DNA of 64,000 nucleotides from Gp6-AA40 sp035293405 (GTDB taxonomy: Bacteria; Acidobacteriota; Vicinamibacteria; Vicinamibacterales; UBA2999): the NCBI GenBank assembly GCA_035293405.1, contig DATDOE010000065.1, positions 1-64,000 of the forward strand. The letters are read 5' to 3'. How positions within the stretch are numbered: position 1 is the stretch's first letter; each line of letters begins with the position of its first letter. Made by a program: the position numbers and the translations under genes. Below, in pieces: positions 24,939 through 33,917 of the stretch. Below the pieces are notes generated by a model. The model made no database searches. It was not told the origin of the DNA and saw only the letters and a list, made by a program, of their open reading frames with translations.

Positions 24939-26504
24939 TTACGCGCCGGCTTTCTCTCCACGTCTGAACACGCGGCGCATTTCGAGCCCGAACTGCGGCT
25001 TCTCCCGCGGACCCGAGATCTGAATCGGCAGCCTCGACCCGCCACCAGGCCGCCGGAAAAACGGCTGCGCCAGTCTCGCCAAGAGCGACTTGAAGCCACT
25101 GGTCATGTCCGCAAGGCTCGCCTCGATCAACAGGTCGCCGTGGAAGTCGAGATCCTCGCCGCGCAGATTGTAGCTGCCGGTCAGTTGCACCTCGGCGCCC
25201 GGGATCGCGAAGTTCAGCTCCTTGAATTCCAGCCGCGCATTGCGCAGCACGAAGCGGCCGCGCACCTTCGACACCACGCTCTCGCCTTCGACCGTCGGGT
25301 CGCCCTCTTCCTTGCCACGTGCACGCTGGCTGAGCGCGGTGAGACGCTGCTGCACGTTGAGATTGGCGAAGCGCGCCTGAGCGAGACTGAACCGTCCGTC
25401 GAGCCTCAGCCGGTCGACCACATCCGCCTCGCCCGCCGGGAGCAGGAAGGTCGTGGTGAGATCGATGCGTCCGGTCATCGGTGGCTTGTTCGCCTTCACC
25501 GCGAGTCGCATCAGATCTTCGAGGCGTGCCTGCAGAATCCTGATGTCGAGCGCGACGTGCCGGCCCGTGACGTCCTGGTCGCGGACGATCGCTCCTGACG
25601 CAAGGATCTTTGACGTGTCGAGATCCGCCTCGACGCTGTCGAGAAACGTGTCGCCGTTGGTGCCGTCGACGATCGCTTTGAAGCGCGTCGTGAGCGGCAC
25701 TGGCTGGCCGGCGACGTCGATCGAGAAGTCCGGCGTCTCGGTTTGCCCGTCAACTTCGATGCGCTCCAGGGTGCCTCGGTATTGCCCGACCGACGACAGA
25801 ATGCCGCTGATGCCCTTGATGTCGTTGAGATTGGCATTCTTGAACGAGTACTGGCCGCTGAGCGGCGTCAGTCGCGGAGCGTCGGTGTGCCATGGGCCGA
25901 AGATGCCGGTGGTCTCGATCTGTCCACGCGGGATCGCGTTGGTGAGGTTGCCCGAGAACTTCGCGCCCTCTGGCAGACCGAAGCCGAACATGATCACGTC
26001 ATGGATCTCGAAGATGCGCGGAAGCTTCCCAGGCTTCCGCGTGGCGATCTGGAGGAGCGTCTCGCGCGAGCGAATCTCGTCGATCACGATCGGTGACGGC
26101 CGCTCCGGGTGAGGGATGTGTCTCTTCGAGTCGTCCGAGTTGATGGCGTCCTTCAGCCCACCCAGCGGCACGTGGACTTCGGAGCGCTCGACGCTGACGT
26201 GGCTGAGATGAATCTGGCGTCTGATCAATCCCCTGAAGGTGGCGCTCGCGGAGAACGCCGGCACCGTGATCAACGGAGGCACGTCGCCCTGGTCACGGAG
26301 ACGGAGCGTGACGCCCGTGCCCGCGATCGATGGCTTTGGCAACAGCGATACGTCGAGCGACTCGGCCTCGACATGACCATCAAACCGCTCGTTGATAGCC
26401 GCGATCAGCCGATCGCGTACGTGCTCGGGCCGGATGCCCCAGGCAAGCCAGACGGTGGCGCCCGTTGCGACCAGGAGACACGAGCCAACGATGATCCGTC
26501 GCAT
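24939..26504 (-). CDS. AsmA-like inner-membrane-anchored protein
   Basis: A 521-residue protein with one N-terminal membrane anchor (about residues 4-22, IIVGSCLLVATGATVWLAWG) followed by a long beta-rich periplasmic region. The start contains the AsmA pattern (AAINERFDGHVEAESLDVSL), and the C-terminal part has the AsmA_2-like segment (LDGRFSLAQARFANLNVQQR; LTGSYNLRGEDLDFHGDLLI). AsmA-type proteins are thought to bridge inner and outer membranes in phospholipid or lipopolysaccharide transport. It is transcribed with the same polarity as the flavodoxin, 30 bases upstream of it, so the two may form one operon. Confidence 0.8.
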   Translation of the reverse strand: MRRIIVGSCLLVATGATVWLAWGIRPEHVRDRLIAAINERFDGHVEAESLDVSLLPKPSIAGTGVTLRLRDQGDVPPLITVPAFSASATFRGLIRRQIHLSHVSVERSEVHVPLGGLKDAINSDDSKRHIPHPERPSPIVIDEIRSRETLLQIATRKPGKLPRIFEIHDVIMFGFGLPEGAKFSGNLTNAIPRGQIETTGIFGPWHTDAPRLTPLSGQYSFKNANLNDIKGISGILSSVGQYRGTLERIEVDGQTETPDFSIDVAGQPVPLTTRFKAIVDGTNGDTFLDSVEADLDTSKILASGAIVRDQDVTGRHVALDIRILQARLEDLMRLAVKANKPPMTGRIDLTTTFLLPAGEADVVDRLRLDGRFSLAQARFANLNVQQRLTALSQRARGKEEGDPTVEGESVVSKVRGRFVLRNARLEFKELNFAIPGAEVQLTGSYNLRGEDLDFHGDLLIEASLADMTSGFKSLLARLAQPFFRRPGGGSRLPIQISGPREKPQFGLEMRRVFRRGEKAGA

Positions 26505-26578
26505 GGTTTGTGCTTACTTTACACGTCGCCCGCCGCCCTTTTTACCAGTGCCCGGTGTCTAATCCGAGAGGAAAAAGC

Positions 26579-28018
26579 ATGCGACGCACCCAAGACGCGC
26601 CATCTGCGGCTTGGCTACTGGTCGTGGCGCTTCTCGGCGCCGGATGCTCCACCCATCGCCCCGCAGGAGGTGCAACTCCGAGGCCAGTTGAGGTGCCGTC
26701 CACAGGCGATATCGACGCCTTGCTTGACCGCGGATGCTTCACGTGCCTCGAGCAGGCACTGGCCGCCGCGGAGGAGCGTCGCGTTCCTCTGCCGGCGTTC
26801 GAGGCGGCCGCCCTCCTGGCGCTGAGAACCACGGAGCTCGGGATGCCGTCCGAGGCCTGGTTGACGCGGGCACGGGCGCTGGCTGCCGATGACCCCCGCC
26901 GCACGCTCTATCTCGAGATGCTGGCCGCCATCCCGCCCGATCCCCTGAGAGGCGTGCGCGAGGATTTGCTGTTTGAGACGCAAGCCCGGAATCGCGCCCG
27001 GTCGCTCCTGCCGTCGTGGCGAGAGGCGCTGCGCACAGGGGCGATCTCCTCGCGCTTTCGCCAATACCTTGACCTCGCGCTGACCTGCACGGTCGATACC
27101 TCACCAGAGCGGGACCGGGAGATCGCCAGTCTCGTCGCCGGGCTTCCGGACGTGCCGCTGCTTCAGTATCGCGCCGGTATCTGTCTGAGCCTCTACGCTC
27201 CGCAGCTCACGGCGCTTCGCACACGCGACGTGGACTTCGTGGATGCCGACTACGTGATGGGAAAGCACGCCCTCGAAGGGGCCGCCCCCGATCCGGAGGA
27301 AGCGATGAGGCGCTTCCGCGCCGCGGTCGCGGCGTTCCCAGCATCAACCGCGATTCCCGTGGCGATCGGGAATCTGTATCAGGCCTGGGAGGAATGGACG
27401 AATGCACTGAGCGCATACGATTCCGCCCTCGCTCTGCTCCCCACACATCCCGATGCGCTCCTGGGCCGGGCCATCAGCTTGTCGCATCTGAATCGCCACC
27501 AGGAAGCCATCGACGCGGCGACGCGCCTCATCGATGGCGGCCGGTGGTTCCTGGGCCAGGCGCATTACTGGCGCGCGTGGAACCACTACAACCTGGGCGA
27601 CAACGCGGCCGCGCGGCTCGATGCCGATCGCACCCGGACACTGATGGTGAACTCGTCTGTCTTCGTGCTGTCCGGCCTGATCGAATGGCGGGTCCGCCAC
27701 CTCGACACCGCGGAGCACGAATTTCAGGAAGCCCTCACGATGGACTTCGGGCAGTGCCAGGCGGCGCTCTACCTGGGAGCGGTCCGATCAGAACGGGCGA
27801 AGCGGCCCGAAGCGATTGCCGCGTTCAACCAGGCACGGCAGTGCTACGACCTGACGATGGCTGTCCACCGAAAAGCCATCGCGGACCTGGTGGCCGGCCC
27901 GGGCACGCCGCAGTCCAAGGCCCGCGAGGTGGCTCGCAACGAACGAGCGATCGTTGAAGCAGAGGCGAGGAGAGGAGAGGCGGGGAAAGCGATCGAACAA
28001 GTGCGAAGTGTGAAGTAG
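26579..28018 (+). CDS. TPR-repeat lipoprotein
   Basis: A 479-residue protein with a lipoprotein signal (LLVVALLGAGC, cysteine at about residue 23) and tetratricopeptide-like repeats, clearest at about residues 230-420 (AIGNLYQAWEEWTNALSAYD, LLGRAISLSHLNRHQEAIDA, ALYLGAVRSERAKRPEAIAA). ATG 26579 is chosen because it begins the signal peptide and follows GAGAGGA by a suitable distance; the frame is open upstream to 26510 without a leader. TPR lipoproteins act as scaffolds at the outer membrane. It is divergent from the AsmA gene, so the promoter lies in the 74-base gap. The last codons lie inside a repeat array. Confidence 0.8.
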   Translation: MRRTQDAPSAAWLLVVALLGAGCSTHRPAGGATPRPVEVPSTGDIDALLDRGCFTCLEQALAAAEERRVPLPAFEAAALLALRTTELGMPSEAWLTRARALAADDPRRTLYLEMLAAIPPDPLRGVREDLLFETQARNRARSLLPSWREALRTGAISSRFRQYLDLALTCTVDTSPERDREIASLVAGLPDVPLLQYRAGICLSLYAPQLTALRTRDVDFVDADYVMGKHALEGAAPDPEEAMRRFRAAVAAFPASTAIPVAIGNLYQAWEEWTNALSAYDSALALLPTHPDALLGRAISLSHLNRHQEAIDAATRLIDGGRWFLGQAHYWRAWNHYNLGDNAAARLDADRTRTLMVNSSVFVLSGLIEWRVRHLDTAEHEFQEALTMDFGQCQAALYLGAVRSERAKRPEAIAAFNQARQCYDLTMAVHRKAIADLVAGPGTPQSKAREVARNERAIVEAEARRGEAGKAIEQVRSVK

Positions 28019-28098
28019 AAAGTGTGAAGTGGGAAGTGTGAAGTGACGTCAAAACTTCGCAGTTACTTCACACTTTCCACTTTCCACTTTGCACTTCC
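28001..28098. repeat. Heptad array (AAGTGTG/CACTTCA family), inverted halves
   Basis: The left half (28001-28045) repeats GTGTGAAGT-like units and the right half (28058-28098) repeats CACTTTC/CACTTTG units, with a 7-bp period and reverse-complement relation. GAAGTGTGAAGT and ACTTCACACTTTC can pair across the centre. It lies between convergent genes and overlaps the 3' ends of both, so it could work as a bidirectional terminator. The last residues of the S23-like protein (SGKWKV) are encoded by the array. Confidence 0.8.
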
Positions 28099-28451
28099 TT
28101 CCGTCGGGCGCTATTTCTCCTGGCCGTGCGGTACGCGGTGGCCATGATCTTTGAGAGCTCGATAGACTCCTGCAGGAGTGCCGGGTGCGCACGGATGCGG
28201 CCGTCGCGGAGATACTCGAGCCAACCCACGCACTCGTCTGCTTCCTCTGCCGCAATTCCGAGCTTGGCGGCGAACTCGTCGGGCGAGCGTCCCTTTCGGG
28301 CCGCTCGGTAGTTTGATCGCAGACCCGTCGCGGCACGGCGAAGCTGCCGTGCGGCTTCGCGAGCTTCATCGGTTCGCGGCAACGTCCGGCAGAATGCCAG
28401 AACGTCAAGGGCGAAGTCCCGGGTGCGAAGAATAAGATCGCGAGGGGGCAT
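28068..28451 (-). CDS. Four-helix-bundle protein (S23/IVP family)
   Basis: A 127-residue member of the four-helix-bundle family first described from 23S rRNA intervening sequences. Diagnostic segments are ILRTRDFALDVLAFCRTLPR, LRRAATGLRSNYRAARKGRS, FAAKLGIAAEEADECVGWLE and ELSKIMATAYRTAR. The family occurs as stand-alone genes across many phyla and in rRNA intervening sequences; its molecular role is not established, and some members bind RNA or diversity-generating reverse transcriptases. No reverse transcriptase or rRNA lies nearby. The C-terminal tail past ARRKE is repeat-encoded. Confidence 0.85.
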   Translation of the reverse strand: MPPRDLILRTRDFALDVLAFCRTLPRTDEAREAARQLRRAATGLRSNYRAARKGRSPDEFAAKLGIAAEEADECVGWLEYLRDGRIRAHPALLQESIELSKIMATAYRTARRNSARRKEVQSGKWKV

Positions 28452-28529
28452 CGCCGCCCTCGCTGCACGCCAAGTGCCGCACGCCGCACGAGCTCAGGTC
28501 AATGACTTACGGAACGATCGAGTTAGCTC

Positions 28530-28607
28530 GTTGCACTTTGTGCATTTACTTTGCACTTCACACTTTGCACTTACTTCACACTTTCCACTTCACACTTTGC
28601 ACTTCAT
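28530..28607. repeat. Heptad array (CACTTTG family)
   Basis: About ten degenerate 7-bp units of the type CACTTTG, CACTTCA, CACTTAC in one orientation fill the gap between the S23-like gene and the stop codon of the next minus-strand gene at 28604. The gap from 28452 to 28529 shows no further gene. Confidence 0.8.
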
Positions 28608-29995
28608 CGTCCGACCACTATCTCCACTCCCGCAATCGCCTCGTCTCTGCCAACGCCGATTCGTCCATCGGCCACCGGTCGGCCATCGCGTGACACGCGC
28701 TTGATGCGCAGGCCGGCGGGCAGGCCTCGCAGCTCGAATTCGTACTCGCCGAACGCAGGCGAGATCTGAAAGCGTCCGTCGGCGCCGATCGCACTCTCTG
28801 GGATCGGGTAGAGCGCAGAGACCTGAATGAGCCGTTGTCTCAGCGCGATGGATGTGGGCCGGGCCGAGGCTGGGACGCCGGCTTCGTAGACGAGGCGCCC
28901 CTCGACCATGCCTGGCGTGCCGAGAGTGAGCCGGAGATCTTCGACGGCGGCGACGGTGACCTCGGTCGACGCGGCTCCGGCGAGCGGTCCTTGCGCCGAG
29001 TCGGCGCGCGCGAGGAGGACGAGCGTGCCTGCGGCCACACCAGTGATCGTGAAGAGCCCGCCCGGATCGGAGACGGTCCAGAGCCCCGGCCGGCGCGCGT
29101 TGAGATCGTTGTACTCGATCGCGATGTTGTCCACGGCGAGTCCGTCGGGCCAGAGCACACGGCCCGATATCGAGAACCTCTGCGCCGGCGTGAGCCACAC
29201 GTCGATGCCTTCGGCGGCGACGCCTTCAAGCACTGTCACTGTGTGGGCGCGATCGGCGTGCGAGACGCCCGGATAGAGCGTGGCGGCGAACGCCGGGCGC
29301 GTAGACACCGGCGCCTCCGGGGCGCGCCGTTCGGCGTTGGCCAGCGCACGGCCCGGATCGGGCGACGCGTTCGGCAAGACGAGGACGAAGTACTCACCGG
29401 GCGGGAGGTTTCTGATTTCGTAACGCCCGTCCCATTCGCTGGTCGTCTGCGTGTCGGGGAGCAGCGCATAGCCGCTGTCTCGACGTGCCGCTGCGAAAAC
29501 CTGAACGTCGGGGGCGGGGATGCCGTCAGGTTCCGCGATTCGCCCGGCGATGGCCGCCGCCCGGCGAAGCCTCAGCTCGAGACCTGTCACCTGGCCGCCG
29601 ACCGGCAGTGTCACGTCCACGCTCGTCTCGAAACGTGCGCGCGCAACCGCGCCCGGCTGATCCGGGATTGGATCGTCGAACGCAATGCCATGCCGGTTCG
29701 TGAATCCGGGCTTCGAGGCGGAAAGCTGATAACGGCCCGAGGGGACGCGCTCGAAGTTGAAGAGGCCTTGTCGGTCGCTTGTGGTCGTCTGTCGATCGAT
29801 GGACGCTCCCGTGGCGTCGAGGCGCGCGAGCGTGACGATGGCGTCGGCGACCAGGCCCGCGCGGGAGGAGATCACACGACCGGAGAGGCGACCCCCGGTG
29901 TTCGGGGGCGCCAGAGCAGCTGGCTGGGCGGACGCATCGTAAGCGAGCAGCGTCCAGGCCAGTATCCCCAGGGTCAGGTGCACCCGAGCGTCCAT
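28604..29995 (-). CDS. Secreted carboxypeptidase-regulatory-like (CNA-B/TTR-fold) protein
   Basis: A 463-residue exported protein with a signal peptide (LTLGILAWTLLAYDASAQ) and at least three transthyretin-like beta-sandwich domains of the carboxypeptidase regulatory type. The recurring pattern is a G-R-V strand followed by GLFNFERVPSGRYQLSASKP, GRYEIRNLPPGEYFVLVLPN and GLFTITGVAAGTLVLLARAD. Such proteins are abundant in Acidobacteria and presumably bind carbohydrate or protein at the cell surface. No catalytic peptidase domain is present. It is divergent from the DUF3810 gene; the 68-base gap should hold both promoters. Confidence 0.75.
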   Translation of the reverse strand: MDARVHLTLGILAWTLLAYDASAQPAALAPPNTGGRLSGRVISSRAGLVADAIVTLARLDATGASIDRQTTTSDRQGLFNFERVPSGRYQLSASKPGFTNRHGIAFDDPIPDQPGAVARARFETSVDVTLPVGGQVTGLELRLRRAAAIAGRIAEPDGIPAPDVQVFAAARRDSGYALLPDTQTTSEWDGRYEIRNLPPGEYFVLVLPNASPDPGRALANAERRAPEAPVSTRPAFAATLYPGVSHADRAHTVTVLEGVAAEGIDVWLTPAQRFSISGRVLWPDGLAVDNIAIEYNDLNARRPGLWTVSDPGGLFTITGVAAGTLVLLARADSAQGPLAGAASTEVTVAAVEDLRLTLGTPGMVEGRLVYEAGVPASARPTSIALRQRLIQVSALYPIPESAIGADGRFQISPAFGEYEFELRGLPAGLRIKRVSRDGRPVADGRIGVGRDEAIAGVEIVVGR

Positions 29996-30063
29996 GCTCC
30001 ACTCCCTCCGGTGGATTGATGAAGACGCAGGAATTGTAAACGGGTCCGCCCCTCATACAATCG

Positions 30064-31158
30064 ATGTCGATGAGCCGCTGGATCAAGACGGGCACGATCG
30101 CGCTGGCGCTGGCGTGCGCGTTCGCGCCGCTCAGCCCGTCGTTTGTCGAGCGCTGGTATTCAACGGGCATCTACCCGTTGGTGCAGCGGACGCTGACTCC
30201 GGTGTCGAACAGCGTCCCGTTCGCGCTGTTCGATGCCTTGACCATCGGCGCGGCGATCGTCACGCTGGTCGCGCTGGTTCGAGGCATTCGGCGGGCCAGG
30301 CAGGCCAGGCGATGGTCACGCTTCCTGATCACCCTCGTGAACATCGGCACCGGTCTGGCAGCCGTGTATCTCGTCTTCCTGGGGTTCTGGGGCTTCAACT
30401 ATCGCCGCGTGCCGATGACTGAGCGGCTCGTGATCGATCGCAACGCCCCGAGCTCCGAGGCCTTCGTGGCGCTTGGGCTTCAGGCGGTCGAGCAGATGAA
30501 CGCGCTCTACGAAGGCGCGCATGCGGAAGGCGACAACCCTCCGTGGCTGGATGAGCGCCTTCGAGACGCGTTCGATCGCGCGCAAGGGTTCCTGAGCGAC
30601 GCGCCGCACGCGGTGCCTGGGCGTTTGAAGTCCACGATCTACGGACCGTATTTCCGGTGGACGAGCGTGGACGGCATGGTCAGTCCATTCGGGCTGGAGG
30701 TCATGGCCAATCCCGACCTGCTGCCCGTGGAACGCCCGTTCGTCGCGGCACACGAGTGGGCGCACCTGGCCGGGTATGCCGATGAGTCCGAGGCGAACTT
30801 CGTCGGCTGGTTGACGTGCGTGCGGGCCGGTACCGCCGCGCAATACAGCGGATGGCTGTATCTCTACTGGCAGTTGAGCGGGGAAGCCGGCGCCGGGGAT
30901 CGCGCCCGCTTCGCGTCGGCTCTCGCGCCTGGACCTCGTCGCGACATCGAGGCCATCGTCGAACGCGTGCGGCGAGGGCAAAAGCCGCTGCTGCGGCGAT
31001 CGAGCTGGATGGTGTACGACCAGTATCTGAAGGCGAACCGCGTCGAGGCCGGGGTACGCAGTTACGGCCTCGTGGTGACGCTGATTCTGCGCGCCCGATT
31101 CGAAAAAGACTGGCGCCCGGTCCGCGCTGTCCCTGTTGGGGTCAGACCCCGACTCTGA
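30064..31158 (+). CDS. DUF3810 membrane protein with HEWAH motif
   Basis: A 364-residue protein with about three N-terminal membrane segments (around residues 8-27, 57-77 and 96-118) and a soluble part carrying FVAAHEWAHLAGYADESEAN. HEWAH with a downstream Glu-rich helix fits the HExxH zinc-metallopeptidase pattern, as annotated for DUF3810. Other conserved-looking segments are STIYGPYFRWTSVDGMVSPF and YDQYLKANRVEAGVRSYG. Peptidase activity is inference from the motif. The final residues (PVGVRPRL) are encoded by the 12-bp repeat array that follows. Confidence 0.8.
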   Translation: MSMSRWIKTGTIALALACAFAPLSPSFVERWYSTGIYPLVQRTLTPVSNSVPFALFDALTIGAAIVTLVALVRGIRRARQARRWSRFLITLVNIGTGLAAVYLVFLGFWGFNYRRVPMTERLVIDRNAPSSEAFVALGLQAVEQMNALYEGAHAEGDNPPWLDERLRDAFDRAQGFLSDAPHAVPGRLKSTIYGPYFRWTSVDGMVSPFGLEVMANPDLLPVERPFVAAHEWAHLAGYADESEANFVGWLTCVRAGTAAQYSGWLYLYWQLSGEAGAGDRARFASALAPGPRRDIEAIVERVRRGQKPLLRRSSWMVYDQYLKANRVEAGVRSYGLVVTLILRARFEKDWRPVRAVPVGVRPRL

Positions 31159-31210
31159 CCCCGACTCTGACCCCAACTCTGACCCCTACTCTGACCCCAC
31201 TCTGTTCCCA
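31136..31210. repeat. 12-bp tandem array between convergent genes
   Basis: Five units of GACCCCGACTCT with one-base variants (31145-31203, last unit 11 bp) are preceded by GGGGTCA. The array supplies the C-terminal codons and TGA of the DUF3810 gene on the plus strand, and the C-terminal codons and TAG of the Sua5 gene on the minus strand. GGGTCAGACCC at its left end is palindromic. It may act as a shared transcription end. Confidence 0.85.
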
Positions 31211-32265
31211 AGAACCACACTGGCGGCGCGGCGGAGGCGGTCCTGGATCGCGATGCCCAGGCCGCCGTCGGCGGGGAAGCCGCGGACCAGAATCTGATCG
31301 ACCCCTGAGGCATCGAGATCGCGGAGTACGGCATACAGCCGCGAGGCGATTGCCGCGGCGTCGCGCTCCGACCCGAGGTATCGGACCTCTACGCGCGAGC
31401 CCTCGACATCATGCACGCGCTGGAGGGCCTCGCGGTCCTCGTCGGCGGCGATGATGCCGACCGATTCCCGTCCGCCGAGCAAGACGCCCGCGTCATCGAT
31501 CAACCGGACGATGGCCTCCCGCGCCGCGCCTTCGTACAGCGTCAGGGGAGCACGCGGTGAATAGTGCTTCGACAGCAGCCCCGGTGATGGCATCGCCCCG
31601 CGCTCGTTCCTGATTGGCGCCCGGGCCTCTACTCGCGGCAGAACCTCTCGAATCATCTCGATCGTGATCGCGCCTGGACGGAGCACCGTTGGCGCACCTT
31701 GTGACAGGTCGAGCACCGTGGACTCCACGCCGACTGTCGTCGGCCCGCCATCGACAATGAGATCGATGCGGCCATTGAGATCCGTCAGCACGTGCGCCGC
31801 ACGCGTCGGACTCGGCCTCGAGAAGAGATTGGCGCTCGGCGCTGCCACAGGTATCCCTGCCGCAACAAGCAGCGCCTGGGCAACGGGGTGCGCGGGCACA
31901 CGAACCGCGACGGTCTCGAGGCCGGCAGTGACCTCGTCGGGCACGAGCGGCGAGCGCGGCAGCACCAGCGTCAGCGGGCCGGGCCAGAATCGCGCGGCCA
32001 GCGCCCGCGCCGCGTCCGGCACATCGACGACGAGCGCGGCGATGTTCGCGAGCGAGCCCACGTGCACGATCAGCGGATCGGTGGCCGGGCGACCCTTGGC
32101 CGCGAACAGCCGCCGGACGGCGGCGCGATCCAGCGCGTGGACGCCGAGGCCATACACGGTTTCGGTCGGGAACGCCACGAGACCGCCGCTTCGCAGGCAC
32201 TCGGCTGCCCGGGCAATGGCGGCTGGATCGGGCCTTACCTGATCCACGCGGACGACATCAGTCAT
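31186..32265 (-). CDS. tsaC: L-threonylcarbamoyladenylate synthase (Sua5-type)
   Basis: A 359-residue Sua5/YrdC-YwlC protein that makes threonylcarbamoyl-AMP from threonine, bicarbonate and ATP for the t6A37 modification of ANN-decoding tRNAs. The YrdC domain (about residues 10-205) shows GGLVAFPTETVYGLGVHALD, FAAKGRPATDPL and the PSAN motif. A linker (SPGLLSKHYSPRAPLTLYEG) leads to the C-terminal Sua5 domain, so it is the long form rather than short TsaC. The last residues (GNRVGSE) come from the 12-bp repeats. It is divergent from the polyphosphate gene with a 55-base gap. Confidence 0.92.
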   Translation of the reverse strand: MTDVVRVDQVRPDPAAIARAAECLRSGGLVAFPTETVYGLGVHALDRAAVRRLFAAKGRPATDPLIVHVGSLANIAALVVDVPDAARALAARFWPGPLTLVLPRSPLVPDEVTAGLETVAVRVPAHPVAQALLVAAGIPVAAPSANLFSRPSPTRAAHVLTDLNGRIDLIVDGGPTTVGVESTVLDLSQGAPTVLRPGAITIEMIREVLPRVEARAPIRNERGAMPSPGLLSKHYSPRAPLTLYEGAAREAIVRLIDDAGVLLGGRESVGIIAADEDREALQRVHDVEGSRVEVRYLGSERDAAAIASRLYAVLRDLDASGVDQILVRGFPADGGLGIAIQDRLRRAASVVLGNRVGSE

Positions 32266-32320
32266 GCTCCGTACATCGTATCCGCTCGACTCGATGCGAT
32301 GGCTTCAGTAACATGCGCGG

Positions 32321-33841
32321 GTGTTCGAGGCGGCGGAAGTCGGCAGAAAGCTCGCGAAGGAGAATTACAAGGCGCAGGTTCCGGTGCTGCGAGCCGAGCT
32401 GCTCGAGGTACAGCGGGAACTGCTCAAGGCGCCGTTTCCCGTCATCGTCCTTTTCGCCGGCGTGGACGCCGCCGGCAAGGGCGAAACCGCCAGCCTCCTC
32501 AGTGAGTGGATGGATCCCCGCTGGATCGTCACGCGGGGCTACATGGATCCGTCCGGCGAAGATCTGGAGCGGCCTCGGCTGTGGCGCTACTGGCGCGACC
32601 TGCCGCCTCACGGCCGCCTCGCGATCTTCCTGAGCGCCTGGTACTCCTCACCGATTCGCCAGCGCGTGGCCCGGCGGATCACGACGCCCGAGCTCGACGG
32701 GCTTCTCGATCAGGTCGCCGCGTTCGAGCGCGCGCTCACCGACGATGGCGCCGTCGTCGTGAAATTCTGGATGCACCTCGGCAAGGCGGCACAGAAGAAG
32801 CGCTTCAAGGCCTTTGAGAAGGATCCGCTGCGCCGATGGCGGGTGACGAAGGATTCGTGGCGGCACTGGCGGATGTTCGATCGCTTCGTCTCCGCGGCCG
32901 ATCGAGCCATCCGGAAGACCAGCACCGACCACGCTCCCTGGCACATCGTCGAGGGAGAGGACGAGCGCTACCGGAGCATCGTCGTGGCCACTGAGCTGCG
33001 TGACGCGATCCGGCGCGGCCTGGAGCGCGCGCAGGCCGTGCGCAGTCCGTCGCGGCCCGGGCGCAAGACAAAGCGCGCCGGCGCGAGCGACATCGGGGAA
33101 ACGCTGCAGCAGATCGAGCGTAAGTTCAACGTCCTCGACGAGCTGGAGATGCAGCAGCGGCTCGGCCGGAAGTCCTTCGAGACCGCGCTCGAGAAGCAGC
33201 AGGGCCGTCTCAATCTGCTCCAGCGCAAGGCGAGCGCGAAGGGCGTTTCCACCGTCGTCGTATTCGAGGGCTGGGACGCGGCAGGAAAGGGCGGCGCCAT
33301 CCGGCGTATCACCGGTGCACTCGACGCCAGGGACTATCAAGTCATTCCGATCGGTGCGCCCACCGACGAGGAGCGCGTCAGGCACTACTTGTGGCGCTTC
33401 TGGCGCCACCTCTCACGAGCCGGCCGCATCACGATCTTCGATCGCAGCTGGTACGGCCGCGTGCTCGTCGAGCGGGTCGAGGGCTTCGCCACGGACGTGG
33501 AGTACCGGCGCGCGTACGGTGAGATCGCGCACTTCGAGGAGCAGCTGGTCGCACATGGCATCCTGCTCGTGAAGCTCTGGATTCACATCACCAAGGACGA
33601 GCAGCTCCGGCGCTTTCGGGATCGCAAGCGCACCATGCACAAGCAGTGGAAGATCACCGACGAGGACTGGCGCAACCGCGGCCGTTGGGCGGACTATACG
33701 CTCGCGGTGGACGAGATGGTGGCCCGGACCAGCACCCGCGTGGCACCGTGGACCCTCGTTGAAGGCAACGACAAGAACTTCGCCCGCATCAAGATTCTCA
33801 CGGCACTCGCCGATCGTCTCGATCGCCGGCTGCACAAGTAA
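32321..33841 (+). CDS. pap: Polyphosphate:AMP phosphotransferase (two PPK2 domains)
   Basis: A 506-residue protein with two tandem PPK2 domains. Walker A loops are GVDAAGKGE at about residue 47 and GWDAAGKGG at about 316, with lid/Walker B segments FLSAWYSSPIRQR and FDRSWYGRVLVERVEGF. Two-domain PPK2 enzymes of about 500 residues phosphorylate AMP to ADP with polyphosphate; in them the C-terminal domain carries the fuller catalytic set, as here (RSWYGR versus SAWYSS). It acts in the cytoplasm in energy and phosphate homeostasis. The start is GTG 32321; the product then begins FEAAEVGRKLAKENYKAQVP as expected. Confidence 0.9.
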   Translation: MFEAAEVGRKLAKENYKAQVPVLRAELLEVQRELLKAPFPVIVLFAGVDAAGKGETASLLSEWMDPRWIVTRGYMDPSGEDLERPRLWRYWRDLPPHGRLAIFLSAWYSSPIRQRVARRITTPELDGLLDQVAAFERALTDDGAVVVKFWMHLGKAAQKKRFKAFEKDPLRRWRVTKDSWRHWRMFDRFVSAADRAIRKTSTDHAPWHIVEGEDERYRSIVVATELRDAIRRGLERAQAVRSPSRPGRKTKRAGASDIGETLQQIERKFNVLDELEMQQRLGRKSFETALEKQQGRLNLLQRKASAKGVSTVVVFEGWDAAGKGGAIRRITGALDARDYQVIPIGAPTDEERVRHYLWRFWRHLSRAGRITIFDRSWYGRVLVERVEGFATDVEYRRAYGEIAHFEEQLVAHGILLVKLWIHITKDEQLRRFRDRKRTMHKQWKITDEDWRNRGRWADYTLAVDEMVARTSTRVAPWTLVEGNDKNFARIKILTALADRLDRRLHK

Positions 33842-33843
33842 CT

Positions 33844-33911
33844 CTGGTTCTTGGTTCTCGGTTCTCGGTTCTTGGTAATAACCATGAACCACGAACCACG
33901 AACCACGAACT
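33844..33911. repeat. Heptad array (GGTTCTT family), inverted halves
   Basis: Four units of GGTTCTT/GGTTCTC (33846-33876) are followed by reverse-complement units GAACCAC (33884-33911). The halves can fold into one long imperfect hairpin. It lies between the 3' ends of the convergent polyphosphate and kinase genes, where a bidirectional terminator would be expected. Confidence 0.8.
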
Positions 33912-33917
33912 CGGGAG

